DNA from: Haliscomenobacter hydrossis DSM 1100
GTDB lineage: Bacteria; Bacteroidota; Bacteroidia; Chitinophagales; Saprospiraceae
Reading direction: 5' to 3'
Length of the DNA: 64,000 bases
Assembly: GCF_000212735.1 (NCBI RefSeq)
Contig: NC_015510.1
Span: 5,271,001 to 5,335,000, forward strand
The notes under the pieces were generated by a model, which saw only the letters and a program-made list of their open reading frames with translations, had not been told where the DNA came from and ran no database searches. The position numbers and the translations under genes were made by a program. Positions 23,487-31,858 of this stretch are shown piece after piece. The first letter of the stretch is position 1; each line of letters begins with the position of its first letter.

Positions 23487-24017
23487 ATGAAAATAAAGAC
23501 AGAACACATTCTCACTTTTTTAAAAATTGTGGCCTGGTTGGCCTTCGTTGGGTACGCCATAAAAGCTGGGGCCCAAGCCGTTGCGCTTGTTGTCGGTTTT
23601 ATTGATCCGACCTTGGCTGAGAAGCTCTATGAGGTAAACCCGCTGCTGTTAAAGCTCCGCCAATACAACATCTCGTTTTTCGTCAATGCCATGTCGTTGG
23701 TTGTTTTTTTGTCAGCCATCACGGCCCATGTATGGTATCTGGCCATTCAGTTGTTGTCAAAATTGAGGCTCAAAACGCCGTTTTCAAGGGATGTAGCCAG
23801 AAGATTAGAAAAAATTGCCTTTGAAATACTGGGTATTTGGCTCATCAACATTATGGGGATGTCCTATTTTAAATGGTTGGAGAAATCCACCGGAGAGCAA
23901 CTGGGCAATCTTGGCATTGGGGACGAATTTTTGTTGATTGCTGCAATTGTGTACATCGTTTCCCAAATTTTCAAGCGTGGCATTGAAATCAATGAAGAAA
24001 ACGAACTAACCGTATAA
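23487..24017 (+). CDS. DUF2975 membrane protein
   Basis: About 176 residues from ATG 23487 (an ATG at 23436 would add 17 residues upstream, within the AT-rich promoter zone). Four hydrophobic segments are visible: near ILTFLKIVAWLAFVGYA, NISFFVNAMSLVVFLSAIT, the IAFEILGIWLINIMG stretch and FLLIAAIVYIVSQIF. The FKRGIEINEENELTV ending matches DUF2975 proteins, which are nearly always paired with a small HTH regulator, as in Bacillus YoaS/YozG. The HTH gene follows by 3 bases, so they form one unit. Function of the pair is unknown. Confidence 0.85.
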   Translation: MKIKTEHILTFLKIVAWLAFVGYAIKAGAQAVALVVGFIDPTLAEKLYEVNPLLLKLRQYNISFFVNAMSLVVFLSAITAHVWYLAIQLLSKLRLKTPFSRDVARRLEKIAFEILGIWLINIMGMSYFKWLEKSTGEQLGNLGIGDEFLLIAAIVYIVSQIFKRGIEINEENELTV

Positions 24018-24020
24018 GCC

Positions 24021-24233
24021 ATGCCGATTGTAGTCAATCTGGATGTGATGTTGGCGCGCCGCAAAATGCAACTCCAAGAGCTGGCGGAAAAAGTAGACAT
24101 TACCATTGCCAATCTCTCCGTCTTAAAAACGGGTAAAGCCAAAGCAGTGCGCTTCAGCACCCTGGAAGCCATTTGTAAGGCCTTGAATTGCCAACCGGGT
24201 GATATTTTGGAGTTTGTGGAGGAGGAGGAATAG
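24021..24233 (+). CDS. Small XRE/Cro-type HTH regulator paired with DUF2975
   Basis: 70 residues forming a single helix-turn-helix domain: LDVMLARRKMQLQELAEKVDITIANLSVLKTGKAKAVRFSTLEAICKALNCQPGDILEF. It matches the YozG-like subfamily. It probably represses or tunes the DUF2975 operon and perhaps other genes. The C-terminus is acidic (EEEE). Confidence 0.9.
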   Translation: MPIVVNLDVMLARRKMQLQELAEKVDITIANLSVLKTGKAKAVRFSTLEAICKALNCQPGDILEFVEEEE

Positions 24234-24252
24234 TTTAAATTCAACACTTCCT

Positions 24253-24804
24253 CTACTTCAACGGCTCCGGCGCGCCTTCGAAATGCTTGTATTTACCCAA
24301 AAGTTGCCCTACAACATAAACGATGGGGAGTATGATTTTTTTAACGAACCACGGAATGTCCTGCATGTCGTATTCGCTGGCATACCGGGTTAACAAGTAA
24401 GCGCCATCAAAACGTTCGGGTTCCCCTTTCCCGGATTTGTTTTGCGCAGCAAACACTGCTCCAAGAAAAAATTCAATGGAATGAGCGGGTTGAATCCATC
24501 CAGAGCAATGCAACACTTCCTGCCCTTCGACCCAAAATTTATGCGGAGTTCCTCTTTTAAAAAAGACGGTCTCACCCGGGTTCGCCATTTTGGGTTCTTC
24601 GCCCAAAATCTGATAGCCCATTTTCCCGGACAATACCGTGAACACTTCGTCTTGTTTGAAGTGGGTATGCATGGCAGGGCCAGCTCCGGGTTGACAGAAT
24701 GACTCAGCGATGAGCTTGTCGCCACCTGCGGATGGCTCCAGACCCAGGAAAATAATGGTTTCCCCGAGGCCATTTTCAATGGTGTGTGGATATTGGTAAG
24801 GCAT
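24253..24804 (-). CDS. Cupin-domain protein
   Basis: 183 residues. The cupin motifs are present: PGAGPAMHTHFKQDEVFTVLSGKMGY for motif 1 (two His and a Glu as metal ligands) and PGETVFFKRGTPHKFW for motif 2. The C-terminal third (DIPWFVKKIILPIVYVVGQLLG) is hydrophobic and may contact the membrane. Substrate unknown; small-molecule binding or oxygenase-type chemistry is possible. Convergent with the HTH gene. Confidence 0.8.
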   Translation of the reverse strand: MPYQYPHTIENGLGETIIFLGLEPSAGGDKLIAESFCQPGAGPAMHTHFKQDEVFTVLSGKMGYQILGEEPKMANPGETVFFKRGTPHKFWVEGQEVLHCSGWIQPAHSIEFFLGAVFAAQNKSGKGEPERFDGAYLLTRYASEYDMQDIPWFVKKIILPIVYVVGQLLGKYKHFEGAPEPLK

Positions 24805-25145
24805 TTGAAGAAGGTTTTTGCCTTAGACAATATTTTGAACAGGTGGGGCGCAGATGAGTAGCAAGTGTTGGTTTTTCGCAAAACGCCAATTTCATCAAAG
24901 CGAAAGAGTATTAGGCCTAGTAGGCTGGAGGTAATCTGGTTTGCATCATGGTGCCTTTGTGGAAGGTTTCTGATTTCTCTTGGGAGTGAATCAAATAAGC
25001 CAAATTGTCGATGTTTCAATTTTCTCCAGCCCCGCGCTATTTTTGGCCTGGAACTCAACGCTATGGCCCCGCTCGGACCGAATATGGGTGGCAACAGGAA
25101 ACCCGAATGATTCCGTAGTCCCGTGAGGCACGGAAGGTAGATCGT
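24805..25145. other. 341-base spacer without genes; holds a CCGTGAGGCACGG element
   Basis: No coding frame with family features on either strand. Near its right end (25121-25133) CCGTG and CACGG form a 5-bp hairpin with a 3-nt loop, followed by AAGGTAGATCG. Motifs of this kind (a CCGT...ACGG hairpin followed by a GGTAG tail) are, as I recall, dispersed in Bacteroidota genomes. The rest shows nothing I can identify. Confidence 0.55.
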
Positions 25146-25535
25146 TTAAATAAACCTACCATTAAACAGCACAACCCTCCATTTATCAGGATCTTCATAA
25201 GTTTCACTTTTACCTATCCAATAGGGGTTTTCGGGTTTTACAGGATAGTGGTTTAAGCGCTGTAAGTGCAGGTTTGCTTCTAGGTATTGATGATGATCAT
25301 CAAAATAAAAGACTAGCAAATTTTCTTTGGTTGGCTCAGGCAGCGGATGTTTACTCATGTGCTGCGTAAATTCAAGGTGATGCGTATGGTCAGGCATGCC
25401 CAACATGACCCCATCATACCCATCATGCGCGCTGAATTGACCAATTATTGTTAATCCTAGACCTTTGGTGTAGAATTCAATGACCGCTTCGAGTTGGTTG
25501 GTCGGTCTTGCTATTCTGAATTGTACTGCTTTCAT
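25146..25535 (-). CDS. VOC (glyoxalase/bleomycin-resistance) family protein
   Basis: 129 residues. Paired beta-alpha-beta-beta-beta modules are seen: FRIARPTNQLEAVIEFYTKGLGLTIIGQF in the first, HHLEFTQH as the metal-strand, and VFYFDDHHQYLEANLHL then NPYWIGKSETYEDPDKWRVVLF in the second. It lacks features that would name a substrate. Confidence 0.85.
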   Translation of the reverse strand: MKAVQFRIARPTNQLEAVIEFYTKGLGLTIIGQFSAHDGYDGVMLGMPDHTHHLEFTQHMSKHPLPEPTKENLLVFYFDDHHQYLEANLHLQRLNHYPVKPENPYWIGKSETYEDPDKWRVVLFNGRFI

Positions 25536-25619
25536 GTGTTAAAATATATACACCGTGCTAACGAACAGTGTGATTTTTACAATTCCTTATGACAAATGCT
25601 TAGGGAGACTTTGTTCTGT

Positions 25620-26687
25620 TTAAATGATCCTTCTCACTAAAGGACTCATTCTGAGTAGTGCTGTAAGCCCAAAAGATAAAATCAAGCCAAACAGCGTAAC
25701 CAAAAAGAATTTCAAATTGGGGCCAATGAACCAATGAACCATAAGTTGCTGCAAGAAAATTACGATAAAGAGATGAAACAAATAAACCCCGTAGACATTC
25801 TCCGATAACGTTTTGACAAAATAATTCATCGTGCTACCGTAACACCTGAAAAAGTTTAAAATGCCCATACCAATACCCACACACAAGGATGACTCTACAA
25901 AAGACTCTACAAGCCAATACTCCTTGACCGCTTCCGGCAGTTGTACATTCACGAGATAGGTGATGATGGCAAACGCTAAGAATGCCAAGCCAGATTTCAA
26001 TGTTAGCTGATGTAGCCAAGCAGCATGGTTAAACATTGTTCCAGCAATAAATAGACTAAAGTATTGTGGGAGATGAGCCGGTTCAACAGGGATTAGCCAG
26101 GTTCTCCAAGCATCAATCGGATATTTTAACCTTACTAGTGCGGATACGATGGTCAACAAAAGTAGGTAAATGACCAGGTGTACGACCTTTAATGAGCCAA
26201 AATTGCCAGCCTTTTGTACGAGCCACCTATGAAACAAAAGGAGATAAAAGAAAGAATAAACAAGCAACGATGCCACAAACCACAAGTGACCTGTGGCAAG
26301 TGGTGGTTTGTTTACGTATGTATCTACCAAGAACATAAACACATTCCCATGGCCACCTGCACGGTAATAATTAAAAGGCAAAAACACCAGTAAAGTAAAA
26401 AACAGGAGGGGTATGCCCAGCTTTTTCAATCTGTCTTTTGTAAATGCTGCGCTACTTTTTCTTTTAATGCTAAATACAAGGAAATAGCCTGAGATGAAAA
26501 AATACAAGCCCATCATGTAAGAAGCATTTATAAAGAAGAAGTTTCCTAACCAGGCTCCTTTGGACACATTGTCAACTACCCAAACACCCCCTGTAGGCCC
26601 ATAGGCTTGTCCGGCGTGATGGGCAACTACTAGGCAGGTAAGAAATACCCTGATCTGGTCTACATACGCAATCCTGTCTTTTTGCAT
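25620..26687 (-). CDS. Acyltransferase 3 family integral membrane protein
   Basis: 355 residues with about ten transmembrane segments. The N-terminal RIAYVDQIRVFLTCLVVAHHAGQAYG contains the conserved histidine pair of acyltransferase-3 enzymes, and LYFFISGYFLVFS and RLKKLGIPLLFF follow in the expected order. Such proteins transfer acetyl or succinyl groups onto glucans or other surface glycans. Target unknown; no glycan genes are adjacent. Confidence 0.85.
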   Translation of the reverse strand: MQKDRIAYVDQIRVFLTCLVVAHHAGQAYGPTGGVWVVDNVSKGAWLGNFFFINASYMMGLYFFISGYFLVFSIKRKSSAAFTKDRLKKLGIPLLFFTLLVFLPFNYYRAGGHGNVFMFLVDTYVNKPPLATGHLWFVASLLVYSFFYLLLFHRWLVQKAGNFGSLKVVHLVIYLLLLTIVSALVRLKYPIDAWRTWLIPVEPAHLPQYFSLFIAGTMFNHAAWLHQLTLKSGLAFLAFAIITYLVNVQLPEAVKEYWLVESFVESSLCVGIGMGILNFFRCYGSTMNYFVKTLSENVYGVYLFHLFIVIFLQQLMVHWFIGPNLKFFLVTLFGLILSFGLTALLRMSPLVRRII

Positions 26688-26770
26688 GGCAATGAAGATT
26701 AATGGTTTGGTGAATGTTCTGCGGCACCGATTTTATCCAATGCACTAGCTACAATGGATGGATAAATGCC

Positions 26771-27202
26771 CTACCCCTTTTCTGATTCGATTTTGAGGGA
26801 TCTATTCATGAGTTCAAACCCATCTTTTGTTTTGTCAAGTGCTTTACCCATTAAAGGCACTAAAATTCCGCTAAATTGCTCGCCGTGGATGAGCTTGGTT
26901 CGGTTGTTTTCCTGGCGAATCAATTGGAAATAGTGTTCGCCATCAAAAATGCCCCGTAAACCCAATTTGCCCTTCCAACGAAATTCCACATTTTCTTTAA
27001 ATGAAGTAACAATGGGCTGAAAGGTCATGCCATTTCCCCCGGGAGACTCTATGGAAACGGTTAATTTTTCCCCGATTTTCTTTTCACCCCTGATCGATTT
27101 GATAAAAGGATTCCACTTGGGGTGGTTTGTAAAATCGGTAAGAATTGACCAAATTTTTTCAGGGGTTGCCTCAATCAAAATTTCGGTTTCTATCTGTTTC
27201 AT
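26771..27202 (-). CDS. SRPBCC family protein (polyketide cyclase/START-like)
   Basis: 143 residues. The helix-grip fold is marked by IETEILIEATPEKIWSILTDFTNHPKWNPFIKSI and a C-terminal long helix LVPLMGKALDKTKDGFELMN. These proteins bind hydrophobic ligands in a central cavity; the ligand is unknown. 82 bases downstream of the OMP gene with a hairpin between. Confidence 0.85.
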   Translation of the reverse strand: MKQIETEILIEATPEKIWSILTDFTNHPKWNPFIKSIRGEKKIGEKLTVSIESPGGNGMTFQPIVTSFKENVEFRWKGKLGLRGIFDGEHYFQLIRQENNRTKLIHGEQFSGILVPLMGKALDKTKDGFELMNRSLKIESEKG

Positions 27203-27235
27203 TTTGAATTAAAATTTGATTTGTACTGTTTTTGA

Positions 27236-27271
27236 CTACATCTGGCACCGCATATCTAATGCCAGATGTAG
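27236..27271. terminator. 12-bp perfect hairpin after the PorT-type OMP gene
   Basis: CTACATCTGGCA (27236-27247) and TGCCAGATGTAG (27260-27271) pair perfectly, 12-nt loop, 12 bases past the OMP stop on the minus strand. There is no T-run, so it may be an RNA-stability or factor-assisted terminator hairpin. Confidence 0.5.
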
Positions 27272-27283
27272 TGAACCAAAAGA

Positions 27284-27976
27284 TTATTTGCCACCGAATT
27301 CGAGCTGATATCCGAGCGACAAGCTCAAACCTTCCCAGCGAGTTTTTTTGTGATCGAGGGGGGCATTACCACTAAAATTATTGAAATCGTTAAAGTCATA
27401 GGTTGCACGGGCATCGAGAAGAACACTGCCAGGCCCAAGTTTGTACTGGACACCGCCTCCTACCACTCCACTGAGGTCGAGGCGATTGTCTTTTCGACCA
27501 TCTGTATCTAAGCTGCTGTCAAACCTGAACTTCTCCTCTGTATTGATTTCTCCAGCAGTCAGCTTTGTTTTCCCATCCATTGCAAATCCTACACTTGGGC
27601 CAGTGATTATATATCCTTTCAGTGGCCCGGCACCAAGGCGGAATTTGGCGAGTAAAGGAGCCTCCAAATAGTTGATTTTCAGGCTGAATTTGAAATTGTC
27701 ACTGCCTTTGGATTTAAAAACACCGCCTTTTTCCAGGTAATTTATTTCTGGCTGAAGCGCAAACAGAGGTGAGATTCCAATTTCAAACAAGATTGCATTA
27801 AAGTTGCCATAGCTGAGTCCTTCTTCTAACTCGAGGTTTTCCGATGCTAGCGGATAATTCTTTAAGGTAGAGATGCTATATCCCCCGCGTAAGCCAATCG
27901 AATTTTGTGCCAATACACTGTTGCTCATGAGCAGTACTGCCGCAGCAGCAAACAAAATTTTAGACATGGTTTTCAT
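27284..27976 (-). CDS. Outer-membrane beta-barrel protein, PorT family (OMP_b-brl_2)
   Basis: 230 residues with a signal peptide ending VLAQ. The mature protein alternates beta strands, IGLRGGYSISTL, IGISPLFALQPEINYLEKGGVF, NYLEAPLLAKFRLGAGPLKGYIITGPSVGFAMDG and LSLSLGYQLEF at the end, as in PF13568 barrels. Likely an 8-strand barrel in the outer membrane with a structural or unknown role. Nearby LytTR genes are on the same strand, but a 161-base gap separates it from the solitary receiver. Confidence 0.85.
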   Translation of the reverse strand: MKTMSKILFAAAAVLLMSNSVLAQNSIGLRGGYSISTLKNYPLASENLELEEGLSYGNFNAILFEIGISPLFALQPEINYLEKGGVFKSKGSDNFKFSLKINYLEAPLLAKFRLGAGPLKGYIITGPSVGFAMDGKTKLTAGEINTEEKFRFDSSLDTDGRKDNRLDLSGVVGGGVQYKLGPGSVLLDARATYDFNDFNNFSGNAPLDHKKTRWEGLSLSLGYQLEFGGK

Positions 27977-28137
27977 GTTTTAGGTTTTAAAAGTTGAATG
28001 TTTTTTGTGAATTCTACTGCAATGATAAGGGCATCGGAACCTGGCTTGAAAATGATTGAGGATGGGCCATTCATTTTTGATACTGAACTTTGAAAATTGC
28101 CGATGAAGCAAAAGAAACCTTTTGGAGAAAGGCCTAA

Positions 28138-28506
28138 CTATGATTCTACAATCAACCGTTTGAAATGATCCAGTACTTCTGTCAGTTCATCATTACTGAC
28201 TGGTTTAGGCAAGCAAGCGAAATAATTAACCGGATAAACTTTGAGTAACTCATCCTCAAACGCAGTGGTGAGGATGACGGGTGCTGATATCAATGTTTGG
28301 TTCAGTATTGCAATGCTCGGACCGTCTTCCAGATGGATATCCATGAAGACGAGATCGGGCATAGGATGCACGAGAAACCACCGTACAGCAGAGCGAACCG
28401 AAGGAATTTTAGCTACAACCTCTATATTTTTATCATAACGCTCAATCAGCATTGCGAGCCGATTTGCGCTTAATGCTTCGTCTTCTATGATGAGTATTTT
28501 GAACAT
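28138..28506 (-). CDS. Solitary response-regulator receiver domain (LytTR-family type, output domain absent)
   Basis: 122 residues. Aspartate pocket EDE at 8-10, phospho-acceptor D56 in LVFMDIHL, T in ILTTAF and K in CLPKPV are all intact. It aligns without gaps with the receiver of the full LytTR regulator 0.2 kb away (same VAKIPSV..AV.W and LAPVI.TTAFE-type blocks), so it is a duplicated regulator that now ends after the receiver. No LytTR domain remains downstream. It could compete for phosphoryl groups. Confidence 0.85.
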   Translation of the reverse strand: MFKILIIEDEALSANRLAMLIERYDKNIEVVAKIPSVRSAVRWFLVHPMPDLVFMDIHLEDGPSIAILNQTLISAPVILTTAFEDELLKVYPVNYFACLPKPVSNDELTEVLDHFKRLIVES

Positions 28507-28575
28507 AGTAATTGTGACTTGTTGGCTAGAGTCGACCTAAATGAACACCTCGCAAATGTTCAAAACTATCAACAG

Positions 28576-28611
28576 GTAAAAAGCCTTGCCAAGTAATAAT
28601 TGACAAGGCTT
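28576..28611 (-). terminator. Intrinsic terminator of the LytS/LytTR operon
   Basis: AAGCCTTG (28581-28588) and CAAGGCTT (28604-28611) form an 8-bp stem, and on the minus strand it is followed by TTTTT. It lies 54 bases past the stop of the LytTR gene, so the solitary receiver probably has its own promoter. Confidence 0.7.
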
Positions 28612-28664
28612 CAATATTTAGCGCTGAAGTTTGAAAAGAAGCGATGGCTGTATTTGACCAACAA

Positions 28665-29423
28665 TTATGCGTCCAACCAATCTTTAAACTTGCCGTACCG
28701 CTCTATACTGACCAATATATCTTTGTTGTATTCTGGTTTTACACTGATTTTCAAGCGATTGGTCGATACTTTGTGGATTGTATTGATCGATTGCATGCTT
28801 ATAATGAGCTGTCGATTGATTTTGAAAAAATTGGCAGGATCAAGCACCGTAATCAATTTATCCAAACTGTATTCAATCGGATATCGGGAGTTTTTGAAGG
28901 TATGTAAAAATGTAATTTTATCCTCAGAAGAAAAATAAGCCACCTCTTCTACCGGGATACTGATGATTTTCGTACCAGAGGATACCAGAAACCGAGATTT
29001 TAATTTGGATTTTTGAAGATTTTCAATAGTAATTTCGTCTCCAGCGTTAAAATAATAGGTCGACAGTTTTAGTTTTTTGAACTTATCAATCGCGAAAGAA
29101 AGATCCTCCTGATTGATGGGCTTCAATAGGTAGTCAATGCTGTTTACTTTAAAGGCTTTGATCGTATATTCTTCAAATGCCGTAGTGAAAATTACGGGGG
29201 CAAGTACAGTGACTTGGTCGAAAATCGAAAAGCTGACTCCATCATCCAGATGTATATCCAAAAAAATGAGGTCTGGTTGTTGGTTTTGCTTCAACCATTG
29301 CACGGCTGCTTGGACAGATGGTATTTTTTCAACAATCTCAATCCTTGCATCACATTTCTGTACCATCGCTTCCAGTCGTTTTGCTGCCAGGCTTTCATCT
29401 TCGATGATTATTGCTTTTATCAT
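28665..29423 (-). CDS. LytTR-type response regulator
   Basis: 252 residues. Receiver (1-125) with D56 as phosphorylation site in LIFLDIHL, T in IFTTAF and K in YLLKPI; then a LytTR DNA-binding domain (about 140-250, VPVEEVAYFSSEDKITFLH-type and INRQLIISMQSINTIHKVSTNRLKI). Such regulators bind tandem direct repeats of about 9 bp. The adjacent LytS-type kinase gene precedes it by 3 bases, making a cognate pair. Possible targets are the tandem GTCCGTTT-like sites near 38.8 and 39.7 kb. Confidence 0.94.
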   Translation of the reverse strand: MIKAIIIEDESLAAKRLEAMVQKCDARIEIVEKIPSVQAAVQWLKQNQQPDLIFLDIHLDDGVSFSIFDQVTVLAPVIFTTAFEEYTIKAFKVNSIDYLLKPINQEDLSFAIDKFKKLKLSTYYFNAGDEITIENLQKSKLKSRFLVSSGTKIISIPVEEVAYFSSEDKITFLHTFKNSRYPIEYSLDKLITVLDPANFFKINRQLIISMQSINTIHKVSTNRLKISVKPEYNKDILVSIERYGKFKDWLDA

Positions 29424-29426
29424 AGA

Positions 29427-31292
29427 TCACGCATTTTTGATGAATGGGATTCTGACGGTATACTTATCTTGGTTTGCTACAAAAACGACTTCTGTTTTGG
29501 TGAATAATTTATATCGGCTTTTGATGTTATTTTGCCCAACTCCAGTAGAAGGCAATAATTTATCTCTTAATTGCAAATTATTAGACACCACTAAAAACTC
29601 GTCTCCTTCATTGTATATATCAATCACTAAAGGTGTTTTTGCGGAAATCCTATTGTGCTTTACTGCATTCTCGATCAGCAGTTGTAAGGTAAGCGGTGCC
29701 ACATAATACCCCATTGTTTCTTTATCCAGTCGGATATTTACTTTGAGTTTTTCTTCAAAGCGGATTTTTAGTAAAAAGGTGAAAGAATGAACAAAATCAA
29801 TTTCGGTTTTCAGCAGCACCAGATCATTGTCCTTTTGTTCCAGTAAATAACGGTAGGACCGAGCAAGTTGATCAATAAATTTTTCGGAGAGATCGGTATC
29901 CACATGAACCAGTGATGCCAACACATTCAGGCTATTAAACAAGAAATGAGGGTTAATTTGATTTTTAAGCGACTCAAATTGCGCCTGCGCAACCCCTCTT
30001 TCCCGTTCTTCCCGCTCGGCTAGGATACGACTGGTGATATCCCGGTTACTCCAGACCCGACCGACTACTTTGCCCTCGATGATTTGTGGTTTGGAAATAC
30101 ATTCTATTACCCTTTTGTTGTGGAAGTACGCTGTAATGGTAAGCGGTTGGTCGACATTCGTGGCCGCCAAACTGGCCTTTTCCAAGAGTTCTTCCCTGTT
30201 CTCCACCTTCTCAAGTGCGTATTGAAGGGCAACCCTGGCCTTTTTCAAGGGTAAAGCCCCGGCTGGTATCTGCCACATGTCTATAAATGTGGTGTTGTAA
30301 ACAATGACATTGTCATCCAAATCCGTTACCAGAATGCCTTCTGCCGTAGATTCAATGATGGCTGCATTTACGGATAGCGATTGTTTTGTTGCACTTTCCG
30401 CCTCTGATCGGAGCATCGCAGAAGTCAATATCTCCGTACAGATCGTCAATGCCGTGATGTCATCCTCCTGCCAGATTTTAGGCTCCAGCACCGAATCATA
30501 GCCAATAAATCCAATCAGTTGCCCATTGGTCAACATCGGAAGAAGTAGGATGGAAAGTGTCAGATCCGACTCAAACATGTCTTTCGTCTCCGATGCCTCA
30601 GGCGGCATTTCGTCAAGGTTTCCAATGTTAACGATCCTTCCGGCAGCAAGTTCTTCCTGCATCCAACGTCCCTGGGTTATTGGAAATCCGACTTGATTAA
30701 ATATTGACGGAAACTGATCACTTTCGGGCCTTCTCCATTCATGAATACAATCCCAATGCTGACGTTCTTTATCCAAAGTATAAACGTAGGCTCGGTCAAC
30801 CACTGCAAATTGCCCCAAATGGGTCAACATGTATTTTGTAGCCGATTCAACATCCTGATTCAGAAACCGCTTAGATATATCGGTCATGATTTGATACAGC
30901 TGGCTTGGTTTACGAATGGTTTCTTCTGCTTCAACCCGTTGTGTAACATCCCGAACTACTGCAATGATGCCATTCACCAGCGGGTTTTCGAGTGCATTGA
31001 CCACTTTCGTTTCAACGTATTTGACTGCATTGGATTTTGTGATGATTCGATAGTCTGTCTGATAGTGGTCAAACCCTGCTTTTTTCTGTGCTTCAAATTG
31101 GGTAATCACGCACGCCCTGTCTTCTGGATGTATCCATTGGAAAGGCTCTAGTTGAGCCGCTTCTTCGTTGGTATACCCGCCCAATGATTCCAGTTGTGAA
31201 CTGGAATACATGATACTTCCATCGGACCTGATAACCTGTACTAGGTCATTAATGCTCTCGATCAGGGTTTTAAAATAGCCTTCAGTTTCCAT
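29427..31292 (-). CDS. LytS-type sensor histidine kinase with PAS-GAF-PAS input
   Basis: About 621 residues from ATG 31292 (ATG 31361 would add a hydrophobic stretch of 23 residues, possibly a membrane anchor). Order: PAS (about 1-125), GAF-like (about 130-300), PAS (about 310-430), then a His-kinase of PF06580 type with FESLKNQINPHFLFNSLN carrying the phospho-acceptor histidine, and an HATPase with LLIENAVKHN and GVGQNNIKSRY. Soluble sensing of small ligands or redox state is likely; signal unknown. It should phosphorylate the LytTR regulator. Confidence 0.92.
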   Translation of the reverse strand: METEGYFKTLIESINDLVQVIRSDGSIMYSSSQLESLGGYTNEEAAQLEPFQWIHPEDRACVITQFEAQKKAGFDHYQTDYRIITKSNAVKYVETKVVNALENPLVNGIIAVVRDVTQRVEAEETIRKPSQLYQIMTDISKRFLNQDVESATKYMLTHLGQFAVVDRAYVYTLDKERQHWDCIHEWRRPESDQFPSIFNQVGFPITQGRWMQEELAAGRIVNIGNLDEMPPEASETKDMFESDLTLSILLLPMLTNGQLIGFIGYDSVLEPKIWQEDDITALTICTEILTSAMLRSEAESATKQSLSVNAAIIESTAEGILVTDLDDNVIVYNTTFIDMWQIPAGALPLKKARVALQYALEKVENREELLEKASLAATNVDQPLTITAYFHNKRVIECISKPQIIEGKVVGRVWSNRDITSRILAEREERERGVAQAQFESLKNQINPHFLFNSLNVLASLVHVDTDLSEKFIDQLARSYRYLLEQKDNDLVLLKTEIDFVHSFTFLLKIRFEEKLKVNIRLDKETMGYYVAPLTLQLLIENAVKHNRISAKTPLVIDIYNEGDEFLVVSNNLQLRDKLLPSTGVGQNNIKSRYKLFTKTEVVFVANQDKYTVRIPFIKNA

Positions 31293-31502
31293 AAAATGCA
31301 ACTCGACAGCGTATGAAAAAATGATCAGCCAAATATAAAAAGTTCTGCTTATCCCCGCCAAAAAGAACTAGCCCATTAAATAAACGGCTTATCGCAAAAC
31401 CCTTTTCCCAATTATTGATGCAATGAGTGAGTGGGATTTGAAAGACACGTTTAGATAGAATGAAGTGAATTTAGTGGGTATTGCTTTTTCTCTGCTGGCT
31501 AT

Positions 31503-31700
31503 TTATTCCAACGCAGCAAGGATTTTGCTCATAATGTTATACGACCTTCTATGACCGTATCCTTGCCCGTAGGCACTGGAGGTTAATGCAATGACCATTT
31601 CTTTTTCAGGAATGACAATTAGGTGATTGCCCCTATTTCCAGACGCGAAAAGATAGTCTATCTTTTTCCCTCCGAAAGTTCGGTGAGATGTATTTGGCAT
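31503..31700 (-). pseudogene. C-terminal remnant of a class C beta-lactamase-like serine hydrolase
   Basis: 65 codons survive, reading YLFASGNRGNHLIVIPEKEMVIALTSSAYGQGYGHRRSYNIMSKILAALE, typical of the last ~50 residues of a beta-lactamase-family serine hydrolase. The first 15 residues are not family-like and no catalytic SxxK or YxN part exists upstream, so the gene is a fragment. It stands between two unrelated genes. Confidence 0.65.
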
Positions 31701-31858
31701 TGCGCAATTTCCTCAGCTGGCATTTCACAAAATGCCAACTACCTTACCAAACCATACATATACTCAAAATAAAATTACAATCGATTGCATAAATTCAGGG
31801 CATTGTTGTAACATTGCTTTGATCACAACATTTTTATACCAATTAAGTGTAAACAAAC

